Shown: positions 8,990 through 17,650 of the stretch, one piece after another
Position numbering within the stretch: the first letter of the stretch is position 1
How the letters are laid out: every line of letters begins with the position of its first letter
Source: Saprospiraceae bacterium
Lineage (GTDB): Bacteria > Bacteroidota > Bacteroidia > Chitinophagales > Saprospiraceae
Assembly (NCBI GenBank): GCA_029262995.1
Contig: JAJCYH010000016.1
Location: forward strand, 107,035 to 171,034
DNA length: 64,000 bases
Direction of reading: 5' to 3'
Notes under the pieces: generated by a model
Seen by the model: the letters and a program-made list of their open reading frames with translations, nothing else
What the model was told of the DNA's origin: nothing
The model's database searches: none
Position numbers and translations under genes: made by a program

Positions 8990-10771
8990 ATGAATCAATC
9001 CATCATCATCTTACCGTTTAGAAACAGCTCATCAGAAGAGAGTAATGAATTCTTGTGTGATGGGATTGCTGAAGAACTCATCTCCTTAATTTCTGCGAAC
9101 AAGCATTTAAGAGTAATTTCCAGAAAATCTGCTTTCGTCTTCAAAGACCAAACAATCTCAAGCAGCGATCTTAGAAAGGAGTTGGGGGTGGATTTTATAG
9201 TTGAAGGGATGGTCAGACTCAGTGGTCAAAAGATTAGAATCAATGCGGAACTCATTGATTCGAAAAATGACCTTCAACTATGGTCAGGAAAATGGGATCG
9301 AAATGTGGATTCCATATTTGATTTAGAGGATGAAATCGCGCTGCTGATTTCGGAACAAATAAGAGAAAACGTTGGTCACTTTGATATTCCCGAACTCCAG
9401 AAGCATAGACAAAAAATAGAGTTTGATGTCTATCAAAAACTGCTCGAGGCCAAGTTCCTTTTTTACAAATGGAATCCAAAAGACGTAGAAAAGGCGATAA
9501 CGCTTTTTAAAGATGTGCTGGAACAAGAACCGGCCAGTATTGACGCCTTGATAGGACTGTCTGATGCCTATAGCTTCATGGCTACGACCAACTTTATGAA
9601 CCCTACTGAAGCTTGGGAAATATCGGAAAAATATACGGAAGCTGCTCATCTTTTAAATCCTGAGCACGCAGGTATATATTACCTTAAATCAAACAGTGCT
9701 TTTTTTACGAAAGGGGACTTTAGTCAGGCATTAATATCAGCACACAAGGCCGTTGAGCTTAACCCTTCCTATACAGATGCCCTTCAATTTCTGGCCTTTT
9801 TCTATACGCTAGCACTTAAGAAAGAAGTAGCAGAGGAATATATGCAAAAGGCCTTAAGTATAGATCCACTCAATCAAGAAACACTTTTCTTCGAAGGACT
9901 TCTAGACTATCGTTTCGGACAGACTGAAAAAGCTATCTCTAAATTTGAAGCACTGATCGACCAGAACCCATATAACCTCCCTGCTCTCGTTTCTAAGTCA
10001 TATGCTTTAATTAAAACAGGTCAGTATGGTTCCAATTTGGAGTTCCTAGATTCCATTTCTCCCGAAATCTTAATACCAGAAGAACGTTTAGGACTTACAT
10101 GTGTGACCCACACTGCTGCAGGAAATATGGAAGAAGCAAACACTTACCTGCCCAAACTTCAGGTTGCAGCAAGAGAACCGCATAGTTTACAAGCGAAATG
10201 TTACTTGTATTGGACTTATTGTTTGTTAGGTAAAACGGATGAGGCACTGCAAATCGCCGGTAATATGAAAGATGACAATATCAGCTTAATTCTCATTCAC
10301 TTTGCTGACCCCATCATCGATGTGGTGTTTGACCACCCAGAATTTAAAACCTTGTTTGCCGAACTTTATCAAACCGATCAAGTCAAAATAATTTCTAAAA
10401 AGAAAGAGAAGAAGGAAGTCATTCCTAATGATAAGATAAAGGAAGAGGCCCGACTATTGAGCAATTACATGGAAGAGGAAGAGCCTTACTTAAACCCCAA
10501 ACTAAGTTTGAGAGATTTAGCTCAGAGCATAGAAATGCATCCTAATCAACTTTCACTAGTTCTCAACTCCGCATTTGAGAAAAACTTCAATTCCTTTGTG
10601 AACGACTACCGTATTGCCTATTTCAAAAAACTGATTAAAGACCAATCAGCAGCGAACTACTCATTAATTGGGCTTGCCTATGAAAGTGGCTTCAATTCAA
10701 AAACAGTTTTTAATACTTATTTCAAAAAAAAAGAAGGCATCACTCCAAAAGAATACCTCAAAAACCACTAA
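8990..10771 (+). CDS. FlgO/TolB-like + TPR + AraC-type HTH regulator
   Basis: A 593-residue one-component-type regulator without a signal peptide or membrane helix. An N-terminal domain (about 1-130) resembles the TolB-like/FlgO module found in front of TPR proteins (SIIILPFRNSS, FVEGMVRLSG-like strand, LQLWSGKWDR). It is followed by several TPR repeats (about 145-400), a charged linker and a C-terminal AraC-type HTH (about 490-593) ending GITPKEYLKNH. It is followed by an oxidoreductase gene and a DUF4386 gene, which it may control. Ligand unknown; the domain order is seen directly. Confidence 0.8.
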   Translation: MNQSIIILPFRNSSSEESNEFLCDGIAEELISLISANKHLRVISRKSAFVFKDQTISSSDLRKELGVDFIVEGMVRLSGQKIRINAELIDSKNDLQLWSGKWDRNVDSIFDLEDEIALLISEQIRENVGHFDIPELQKHRQKIEFDVYQKLLEAKFLFYKWNPKDVEKAITLFKDVLEQEPASIDALIGLSDAYSFMATTNFMNPTEAWEISEKYTEAAHLLNPEHAGIYYLKSNSAFFTKGDFSQALISAHKAVELNPSYTDALQFLAFFYTLALKKEVAEEYMQKALSIDPLNQETLFFEGLLDYRFGQTEKAISKFEALIDQNPYNLPALVSKSYALIKTGQYGSNLEFLDSISPEILIPEERLGLTCVTHTAAGNMEEANTYLPKLQVAAREPHSLQAKCYLYWTYCLLGKTDEALQIAGNMKDDNISLILIHFADPIIDVVFDHPEFKTLFAELYQTDQVKIISKKKEKKEVIPNDKIKEEARLLSNYMEEEEPYLNPKLSLRDLAQSIEMHPNQLSLVLNSAFEKNFNSFVNDYRIAYFKKLIKDQSAANYSLIGLAYESGFNSKTVFNTYFKKKEGITPKEYLKNH

Positions 10772-10872
10772 TTGGTTCTGATTTATAAATCCAAACTCCT
10801 TGGATGAAAGTCCGAACTAAACCCTTCTACTGATTCTGTTCCTTTGTTTCATAATCTTAAAACAAAGAGAAA

Positions 10873-11856
10873 ATGGAAACAAAAAAAATGAATGCAGCGG
10901 TACTATCAGGATATGGTGGACCCGAAAAATTCGAATTCAAACAAGTAGATAGACCGACTCCAAAAGCCAATGAAGTATTGGTAAAAGTTACTGCTTCTAC
11001 TGCATCACGGGCGGAGTCAATACTCAGATCCGGAACTCCTTATTTCGCGAGACTATTCACTGGCCTTACTAAACCTAAAAAGCCCATTCTTGGAACAGGA
11101 TTCTCTGGGGTAATTGAAGCTCTGGGGTCAGATGTAAAAAACTTCAAGGTCAATGACAAAGTTTTTGGTGAGACCTTGTTCAACTTTAGTACCAACGCGG
11201 AATACATCACGGTTGCGGAAGATGAATTCATTCTACCCTTGCCAGAGGTTATAGACCCTGTGGATGCAGCTACATTTTGCGATGGTCACCTCACCTCAAT
11301 GAATTTCCTGACTGAGATTGCCAAAGTCCAACCTGGAGAAAAAGTGTTGATTAATGGAGCATCCGGAGCACTAGGAAGTGCAGCAATTCAAATTGCAAAA
11401 TCTATGGGGGCTGAAGTAACTGGGGTTTGTAGTACCAGAAACATAGGTTTTATCAAATCACTTGGAGCAGATCATGTGATAGATTACTCTAAAACTGATT
11501 TCACAAAAAATACTGGAGCCTACGATGTGATATACGACACAGTAGGTCTAGCAAAATTTAAAAAGGCTAAAAACGCTCTATCTAAACAGGGACGTTTTGT
11601 TACTCCGGTTTTTAATGGGTTTGAGATTTGCAATATAATCTTCAATCGTAAACAAATGAAGTTTGCAGCAACCGGAATGGAAAAGTTACCCCAGTTGAAA
11701 AACCTTATGCAGAAAGTGATTGAAACTGTAGAATCTGGCCAACTAAAGACCATCATTGATCGGCAGTTTCCGCTCTCCAAAATCGCAGATGCCCACCGCT
11801 TAATAGACACTGGGCACAAGAAAGGAAACTTAGTTATCATCAATCAAGTCAAGTAA
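10873..11856 (+). CDS. NAD(P)-dependent alcohol dehydrogenase / quinone oxidoreductase (MDR family)
   Basis: Medium-chain dehydrogenase/reductase of 327 residues. It has an N-terminal GroES-like domain (AAVLSGYGGPEKFEFKQV) and a Rossmann domain with the nucleotide-binding motif NGASGALGSAAIQIA near residue 160. The catalytic zinc ligands of classical alcohol dehydrogenases are not evident, so it fits the zinc-independent quinone-oxidoreductase-like branch. The ATG at 10873 is preferred; a second Met at residue 6 is possible. It is followed within 1 base by the DUF4386 gene, suggesting an operon. Confidence 0.85.
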   Translation: METKKMNAAVLSGYGGPEKFEFKQVDRPTPKANEVLVKVTASTASRAESILRSGTPYFARLFTGLTKPKKPILGTGFSGVIEALGSDVKNFKVNDKVFGETLFNFSTNAEYITVAEDEFILPLPEVIDPVDAATFCDGHLTSMNFLTEIAKVQPGEKVLINGASGALGSAAIQIAKSMGAEVTGVCSTRNIGFIKSLGADHVIDYSKTDFTKNTGAYDVIYDTVGLAKFKKAKNALSKQGRFVTPVFNGFEICNIIFNRKQMKFAATGMEKLPQLKNLMQKVIETVESGQLKTIIDRQFPLSKIADAHRLIDTGHKKGNLVIINQVK

Positions 11857-11857
11857 C

Positions 11858-12568
11858 ATGAAAAACGAAAAAACAATTGCTCGACTAACAGGTGTTGGAT
11901 ACCTGGGAATATTTATCTGTGGTTTCTTTGCCAACTTCTACATCTTGGAAGGACTGGTGGTTAAAGGAGACATGCTGCTCACACATCAAAACTTCATAAA
12001 GCACCCTAGTCAATTTTACCAAGGAATAGGTGCCTTTGGAATGATGATTCTATTGGACATGCTGCTTGCCATACCTTTATATCGATTGCTGAAAGTCGAA
12101 AACAAAAGATGCGCCCTGATTTCAAGTGCTCTTCGATTAGCGAATGGGTTATACTTCATTTATGCCTTGAGTTATTTATTGGATATTGCCTGTGAACTAT
12201 CGGAAACACCTACTGTTCTAGCCAATTCTCTTGAAGGACATCTCAATGGTTTTAACCGACATTGGGCAATTGGACTCATCATCTTCGGATTGCACCTACT
12301 GGTTTTGGGTAGTTTGGTAAGAAAATCAAAGAAGTTTCCCTTGATCATCGGAGTGCTTTTATCTTTAGCAGGCACTGGATATCTGTTAGACAGCTCCGCG
12401 CAGTTGGAACTATTTTCTAATGAAGACATCAAGGAGCTGTTTGCAACCATCGTTATAGTTGTAGGCACTTTAGGAGAACTTTCCTTTACCCTATTTCTAC
12501 TTATTAGGGGAATTCGAGGCAAAACAAATCCTCAGAACTTAAAACCAAAAGACAGTAATCACCAGTAA
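11858..12568 (+). CDS. DUF4386 family membrane protein
   Basis: A 236-residue integral membrane protein with about six hydrophobic helices, beginning TIARLTGVGYLGIFICGFF, the typical DUF4386 start. Its start lies directly after the stop of the oxidoreductase, so the two are probably cotranscribed. No biochemical role is established for the family. Confidence 0.75.
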   Translation: MKNEKTIARLTGVGYLGIFICGFFANFYILEGLVVKGDMLLTHQNFIKHPSQFYQGIGAFGMMILLDMLLAIPLYRLLKVENKRCALISSALRLANGLYFIYALSYLLDIACELSETPTVLANSLEGHLNGFNRHWAIGLIIFGLHLLVLGSLVRKSKKFPLIIGVLLSLAGTGYLLDSSAQLELFSNEDIKELFATIVIVVGTLGELSFTLFLLIRGIRGKTNPQNLKPKDSNHQ

Positions 12569-12659
12569 GCTTAACTAATAAAGTTTCAATGAACACCAAC
12601 TTGATATATGGGTTAGTTACCCTTCAAAAAAATCGAAATAAATAAACAAAAATACTATC

Positions 12660-13310
12660 ATGAAAAATCTATTTACAATTCTTTTAATTTCTTGTACAAT
12701 TAGTGCTTTTGCTCAAAAAAACACATCGGTAGATAAAGAAACCAAAGTAGCCCATAAGTACAGGGTAAGTACACCTTATTTTATTATAACAGATCCTATC
12801 GGGGGAGGCTGGAACGATCGAACAAGTACACAAATGGTCGAGCTTCATATAAAGCGTAACCTCAATAATAAGAACATTGTAGGAGTGAAGTTTGCCACTT
12901 GGCGACTATTTCAACCAATGGGAATCTTATGGTGGGATGGTCTTTTAGATAAGTTAGAAACAGAAAGTGAATTCTATCCAGGGTATGTGAGAGAAACAGG
13001 AATAGGTATAACGTACCAACGTATGCTATGGAAGGGGCTTTTTGCATCTGTTGAAGTTCTACCGCAATTTCAAACCTATTTGGATCTAGACGGCAATAAA
13101 ATTGGAAATGGTTTTAAACTTTATAATTCGTATCACCTTGGCTACCACATCGCATTTGGTAAGAAAAAACGAATTTTCATAGAACCACAGCTTCATTGCC
13201 AGCACTGGATGTTTGATAACAATGCTCCTGATGGATTTAAGCAATTGGACAAAAAATGGCGGAAGTACTTTCTTTTTGAACCGAACATTTACGTAGGGGT
13301 AAACTTTTAA
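12660..13310 (+). CDS. Secreted hypothetical protein, probable outer-membrane beta-barrel
   Basis: A 216-residue protein with a clear signal peptide (MKNLFTILLISCTISAFAQ). The rest shows alternating hydrophobic strands and ends with aromatic EPNIYVGVNF, typical of a C-terminal barrel strand. Not recognised as a named family. It ends just before a strong hairpin terminator. Confidence 0.6.
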   Translation: MKNLFTILLISCTISAFAQKNTSVDKETKVAHKYRVSTPYFIITDPIGGGWNDRTSTQMVELHIKRNLNNKNIVGVKFATWRLFQPMGILWWDGLLDKLETESEFYPGYVRETGIGITYQRMLWKGLFASVEVLPQFQTYLDLDGNKIGNGFKLYNSYHLGYHIAFGKKKRIFIEPQLHCQHWMFDNNAPDGFKQLDKKWRKYFLFEPNIYVGVNF

Positions 13311-13315
13311 GCTAT

Positions 13316-13357
13316 AGTCTGACAAGTCAGAACTTACAATTCTTGGCTTGTCAGACT
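13316..13357 (+). terminator. Rho-independent-type hairpin
   Basis: An 11-bp perfect inverted repeat (AGTCTGACAAG / CTTGTCAGACT), with additional AGAA/TTCT pairing in the loop, followed by TTTACG. It lies 6 bases after the stop codon of the preceding gene. Confidence 0.8.
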
Positions 13358-13425
13358 TTACGTATCTTTCTCGTGAAAAAGAGTTTACTTTTAATGAACA
13401 ATATTTGAAATTATCTAAAATAAAT

Positions 13426-13463
13426 GTGTAAACTATCTACCCGAAGAAGTGTAAACTATGTAC
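13426..13463 (+). promoter_or_regulatory. Direct repeat, possible operator before the amidohydrolase gene
   Basis: GTGTAAACTATCTAC (13426-13440) and GTGTAAACTATGTAC (13449-13463) are 15-mers differing at one base, 23 bases apart, ending 19 bases before the ATG at 13483. Spacing of about two helical turns suits a repressor or activator site; an insertion-element end is another explanation. Confidence 0.4.
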
Positions 13464-13482
13464 TTGAAAATACATTAGATAA

Positions 13483-14916
13483 ATGAAAATACTAAAACGA
13501 CTTATAAAAATTTTAATGGTTATTGTTGGAGTGCTTGTCCTAACAGTAATCATTATACTTTGGGTTGATTCATTAGGAACTAACTACTTAAAGGTTAAAA
13601 AGAACGAACCAACATCCAATAATTCTTATCTGATTACCAATGTCAATGTAATACCAATGAACCAAGACACTGTTTTAGTAGATAAAATAGTGTATATAAA
13701 AGAGGGGATTATTGAAAAGATTGCAGACACTATTGAGGTCAGTGGAATTCAAATTTTTGACGCAGAGAACATGTATCTAACACCAGGTCTTATCGATATG
13801 CATGTTCATATTTGGGACAGGTATGAACTTGGTCTTTACCTATCAAATGGCGTTACTGGGGTAAGGAATTTATGGGGAATGCCTATGCATTTAAGAATTA
13901 AAGAAGATGTAAATGATGACGAAATTATTTCCCCTATATTTTTTACAACAGGACCAAAGTTAACAGGACCAGAATTTATTGGTGATGATAATTTAAATCT
14001 AACTAACCCAATTGGGGCTAAGGAAAAAGTGATTTCGTACAAAGACAGAGGTTACGACTTAATCAAAACGTATTACGGTTTGGACAAGGCAATCTTTGAT
14101 GCTGTGGTTGAACAAGCCAAAATTTCTGAAATCGATATCGTTGCACACCCTTCTCAAAAAGTACCATTTTCCTATCATTTGAACCCGCAAATTAAATCTA
14201 TTGAACATGCCGAAGAAATTGTACAACAACCTTTAAAGTTTGATCTAGACCCCATTAAACTGCAACCGATAATTGATTCAATTTCGCAATCCAAACACAC
14301 GAGTTATTGTCCGACAATTACGGTATTTAATAATATCTATCAAATGATGATTGATGATTCCATTTTAGATTCAGAATCATTGGAGTATATGAATCCACTC
14401 ATTAAAAAAGAGGATAGTAAAAAACAGTTTGAACGTTGGTTTAAAGCCAAACAAGAAGATCCTGCGACAGTTGAGCGAATAAAAACACAGCATGATTTTC
14501 ACATTAACATTGTTAAAAAGCTGCATGAAGCGGGTGCCACTTTAATTTGTGGAACTGATGCAGGTATTGGGATTACTCTTCCAGGTTTTTCAATTCATAA
14601 AGAACTAGCCTTTTATAAAGAAGCTGGCCTTTCTAATTATGAAGTTTTAAAAACAGCTACTGTAAACGCTTCTAAAACGCATTCAATTATGAACCAACTT
14701 GGGACTATTGAAGAGGGCAAGATTGCAAACCTCTTATTAGTGGATGAAAATCCGCTAGTTGGGTTGTCGTCACTTGAGAATCCTACTTTTGTTTTTGTGA
14801 AGGGGCGAAAATTGAACAGAGAGACTTTGGATTCATATAATGAAAAAGCAAAGAACCGTAAGAATCTAATAGCTTCTGCTCTTAGGTATTTGGAAAACTT
14901 AATAATTGAAAAATAA
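13483..14916 (+). CDS. Membrane-anchored amidohydrolase family protein
   Basis: A 477-residue metal-dependent hydrolase of the imidazolonepropionase/prolidase-like amidohydrolase group. It has an N-terminal membrane helix (about 8-28), then a beta-sandwich and TIM barrel. Metal-binding motifs are LIDMHVHIWD (His107, His109), DIVAHPSQ, SIEHAEE and CGTDAGIG. The C-terminus has the usual GTIEEGKIANLLLVDENPL segment. The substrate cannot be predicted. It stands alone, preceded by a tandem direct repeat and followed by a palindromic element. Confidence 0.85.
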   Translation: MKILKRLIKILMVIVGVLVLTVIIILWVDSLGTNYLKVKKNEPTSNNSYLITNVNVIPMNQDTVLVDKIVYIKEGIIEKIADTIEVSGIQIFDAENMYLTPGLIDMHVHIWDRYELGLYLSNGVTGVRNLWGMPMHLRIKEDVNDDEIISPIFFTTGPKLTGPEFIGDDNLNLTNPIGAKEKVISYKDRGYDLIKTYYGLDKAIFDAVVEQAKISEIDIVAHPSQKVPFSYHLNPQIKSIEHAEEIVQQPLKFDLDPIKLQPIIDSISQSKHTSYCPTITVFNNIYQMMIDDSILDSESLEYMNPLIKKEDSKKQFERWFKAKQEDPATVERIKTQHDFHINIVKKLHEAGATLICGTDAGIGITLPGFSIHKELAFYKEAGLSNYEVLKTATVNASKTHSIMNQLGTIEEGKIANLLLVDENPLVGLSSLENPTFVFVKGRKLNRETLDSYNEKAKNRKNLIASALRYLENLIIEK

Positions 14917-14920
14917 ACTA

Positions 14921-14985
14921 CCGCTAACACCACCTATACGCAATGCCCTTCGGGACTCTGCGCATAGCCAAACCGTTGGTGGTCA
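14921..14985. repeat. attC-like imperfect palindrome A
   Basis: Outer arms ACCACC/GGTGGT, inner arms CTATACGC/GCGCATAG (one mismatch), and a CCCTTCGGG hairpin in the centre, with CTAAC and CGTTGG at the borders. It begins about 5 bases after the amidohydrolase stop. The reverse complement shares the pattern AACGG...ATGCGCAG...AGTCC...TTGCG with the element at 36751. It resembles integron attC-type sites, but no integrase is seen. Confidence 0.5.
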
Positions 14986-15057
14986 TTCCCCAGATTCGAC
15001 CGACCAAAATTGAGAAAAAAAGATATCAATTTCTCCTCAGCAAATTAATTTCCCTTG

Positions 15058-15141
15058 CTAACGAATCGGTATCTTTATGATAATCAAAGCCACAACCCAT
15101 AAAATATAGGCATTGATTATCAACGACTTAGCGAACGTTAG
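15058..15141. repeat. attC-like imperfect palindrome B
   Basis: Outer arms CTAACG (15058-15063) and CGTTAG (15136-15141), inner perfect arms GATAATCAA (15079-15087) and TTGATTATC (15113-15121). The overall layout is like an attC site. Confidence 0.45.
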
Positions 15142-15213
15142 TCAGAATTCCTTAGAATTGGCCTTCAAAATACGTACAAAATTTACGAATTTTTCCTAGC
15201 CCAATAAGACCAC

Positions 15214-15514
15214 TTGTATAACGAAACTTTTTTTATATCTTTAGAATACAGTCAGATTTAAGCTCGATGTTTTAAATAGTGTGTTTCCATTAAATTGGAT
15301 CAACCTCATCAGAATTTGGAGCTGGGTGCTTTAGTGGAAGAACAAATGGTGGAGCAAATGCTACCCTGAATACAATAATATAATATTTCAAAATTAGACA
15401 AGCACCTGTTCTGACAACTTTTTTATCGAGCCTTTAGTTGTTCCAACTTGGTATATTGTCTTTTTGTATTTAACTTTATAAACTTGGTGGTTAGCACCGT
15501 TTCGTTATATACAA
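15214..15514. repeat. Inverted repeat pair C flanking about 270 bp upstream of the HNH gene
   Basis: TTGTATAACGAAAC (15214-15227) and GTTTCGTTATATACAA (15499-15514) are inverted copies. The second ends 2 bases before an ATG (15517) and 19 bases before the HNH reading frame. The enclosed segment has no recognised gene. Confidence 0.4.
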
Positions 15515-15532
15515 CAATGGAGCTAAATTCAA

Positions 15533-16312
15533 TTGCCAGACAGCAAAAAAACGATTTGGAATTTGAAAAATGTAATGGAAAAAGCTGGACTCAAAACCGA
15601 TAAAAGCATTCATGGAATTGAATATGGTGAAACTTCATTACGAGTAGAATTGCTAATTGACGATTTGATTAAGGTTTCAAAAGCACTTGAAAATCCAAAG
15701 TTTACAAATGCAGAATATGAAGAATACGGAGAATTTGGCAGTGCTACTGTGATTAAGAAATTTGGAGGTTGGAACAAAGCAAAATTAAAGGCTGGACTTC
15801 AAATCGGTGGAAATTATAACACGACAATTGAGGAATATATGCAAAACATCCTCACTCTTTGGACTCATTATGGAATACAGCCCAAATATTCAGAAGTGAT
15901 GAGGCCAATATCAAAATATAATGTTAGTTCTTATGAAAATAAGTTTGGTACATGGAAAAAATCTTTGATTGCATTTATAGAATATATGAACGAGGAACAA
16001 CCGGATTCTGAAAGTACGACTGATGATAATGAACTTGTTCAACTGACTGAGAATGTTTCATCCAAAAAACAGAAGAAAAAGGAAATTAAGGTTAAAAGAG
16101 CACCAAGACAAATCAACTTGAGACTTCGTTGGAAGATATTGAAAAGAGATAATTTCTCTTGTAATAAGTGTGGAAATTCCCCTTCCAAAGACTTAAATGT
16201 GGAATTGCATGTTGACCATATTATTCCATGGAGTAATGGCGGGGAAACAGATTTCGAAAATTTGGAGACATTATGTTCTGATTGTAATCTTGGAAAGAGT
16301 AACCTGATGTAG
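15533..16312 (+). CDS. HNH endonuclease with homing-endonuclease-associated repeats
   Basis: About 259 residues. Repeats of the homing-endonuclease-associated type are visible (FGGWNKAKLKAGL, FGTWKKSL). A lysine-rich linker leads to a C-terminal HNH nuclease (about 200-255) with CNKCGN, the catalytic HVDHIIPWSNGGETD and LCSDCN. The open frame begins after a stop at 15524; the only starts are TTG at 15533 or ATG at 15575. The first residues (IWNLKNVMEKAGL) look like the end of another repeat, so the 5' end is probably truncated. It is surrounded by palindromes and short inverted repeats, so it is likely a mobile or cassette gene. Confidence 0.75.
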   Translation: MPDSKKTIWNLKNVMEKAGLKTDKSIHGIEYGETSLRVELLIDDLIKVSKALENPKFTNAEYEEYGEFGSATVIKKFGGWNKAKLKAGLQIGGNYNTTIEEYMQNILTLWTHYGIQPKYSEVMRPISKYNVSSYENKFGTWKKSLIAFIEYMNEEQPDSESTTDDNELVQLTENVSSKKQKKKEIKVKRAPRQINLRLRWKILKRDNFSCNKCGNSPSKDLNVELHVDHIIPWSNGGETDFENLETLCSDCNLGKSNLM

Positions 16313-16505
16313 AATAATAACTGGCTACAAATGGCCACTAGGTGGGCCATGTAATTACCCTAAATGTGAAGTTTGTGAAAAATATCTTAAAATTGACGCA
16401 GCATTTGCTCTAACAACCTTTATGGTGACATATAATCCTAATCTTGCTGCAGCCGCAGGTTTGGCTGCTTCGGGAGCTGAAGCTTTATTGGACATTTTGG
16501 GATAA
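16308..16505 (+). pseudogene. Fragment encoding a cysteine-containing, Ala/Gly-rich peptide
   Basis: An open frame with no ATG before about residue 37. It encodes a Cys-rich part (PCNYPKCEVCEKY) and a small-residue hydrophobic tail (NLAAAAGLAASGAEALLDILG). The composition recalls bacteriocin-like peptides or the end of a larger protein. It follows the HNH stop immediately and precedes a two-helix small protein. No family is recognised. Confidence 0.3.
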
Positions 16506-16522
16506 TAACTAAATTATTTTTT

Positions 16523-16723
16523 ATGAAAAATAAAAAAATTAAAATCATATCGAATTTTGTACTTCTATTTATTTTGTCATTGGGAATATTTGACGTCCTT
16601 GAAATGATTAATGAAGAACATAGTACGAATTCTAAACTTATAATATCGTTTCTATTTGCATTAGCAATTTCAATATATCTCTTTAAAAAGCAAAGGGGAT
16701 CAATCTTGATGGATCTCAACTAA
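16523..16723 (+). CDS. Small two-helix membrane protein
   Basis: A 66-residue protein starting MKNKKIKIISNF, with two hydrophobic segments (about 10-26 and 42-54) and a positively charged end. It lies 17 bases after the Ala/Gly-rich fragment and is followed by a hairpin terminator. The arrangement would suit an immunity-type protein, but nothing in the sequence proves it. Not recognised. Confidence 0.45.
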   Translation: MKNKKIKIISNFVLLFILSLGIFDVLEMINEEHSTNSKLIISFLFALAISIYLFKKQRGSILMDLN

Positions 16724-16742
16724 TATTGAATAAATTAAAATT

Positions 16743-16773
16743 GAGATTGAGTGTCTCATTGGTGCTCAATCTC
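16743..16773 (+). terminator. Hairpin terminator
   Basis: GAGATTGAG (16743-16751) pairs with CTCAATCTC (16765-16773), followed by ATTTTCA. It lies 20 bases after the small membrane protein stop. Confidence 0.7.
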
Positions 16774-16859
16774 ATTTTCATCTAATAGTAAAGTACGATC
16801 AGCTAAAAAAAATGCAAAAGATCAAATTCCTCTAGTAAGTTTTGTCTGCAAAAACCTAT

Positions 16860-17260
16860 TGTATGACTTAGGGCAAAATAGCTTTCCTTTGGTTATCTTA
16901 TGTGAGTTATCTTTTTAGACAATCTTTCGTTTATGATCTGGAAACTATAGCCAGTTTCTTCAGCGATTTGTTGCGCAGTCAAATAATTGTCCAGGTCTAT
17001 TTCTTAGGGTTTCATAATAGTCGAAGATGTTAGGAGAAATTAACTACCCTTTAATAGTTTAGAATGCATAAACGTCAGGTAACTCTTGGGACAAAATTTC
17101 TTCCCCATTGGTATTGATAAGTGTGTTATTCTTTGGATAATACTTGATTTACGCAACCTTAGCTATAATACCCGGCTTTTTCTGATATTTGCTCTGTTGT
17201 TAAGTATTCTGAGAAGTCTATTTATTGTCTCTTTTCGTCAATATTATTTTACTTTACATA
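16860..17260 (-). pseudogene. Decayed gene with two HTH-like repeat units
   Basis: Two related segments on the minus strand, about 200 bases apart, translate to YLTTEQISEKAGYY (near 17170-17210) and YLTAQQIAEETGYSF (near 16935-16985). The second continues QIINERLSKKITHIR. Both fit a helix-turn-helix unit; in-frame stops and frameshifts interrupt the rest. It looks like a tandemly duplicated DNA-binding domain that has lost function. Family uncertain. Confidence 0.4.
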
Positions 17261-17650
17261 AAAATGGCAGCTAGTATCCTAGAAGATGTTTAACTCTCAT
17301 CCACCTTTCAAAACTAAATGGACAAATCATTTCTCTCCGGGTTTTTATTTTGTTATTGTTTCTTCACAGGATATGACATATCCACTTATTCAAAAGTTAG
17401 TCATTAATTAATTGGGTTATAAAAATCTTGTTAGCAAGATTGCAAATGTGTATAAACACATGTATACACTCTTGCTTTAGCCAAAGGACTAAAAAAGCAA
17501 ATAAAACTGTTCTTAAATAATAATCGCAGCCACCAGACAGGCAGCTACGATCATTTACTATTGGGCAGAATATACTCCAATCTTTAAGTTAAATATTGGA
17601 GATGCCAATGTAAGAGTGTAGGTTTACACCTTAGGTTCTGGCTTAGTTCA
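17261..17650. other. Intergenic region with two small hairpins
   Basis: No gene supported. ATCTTG-TTAG-CAAGAT (17425-17440) is directly followed by GTGTATA/TATACAC arms (17448-17469). Their role is unknown. Confidence 0.4.
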
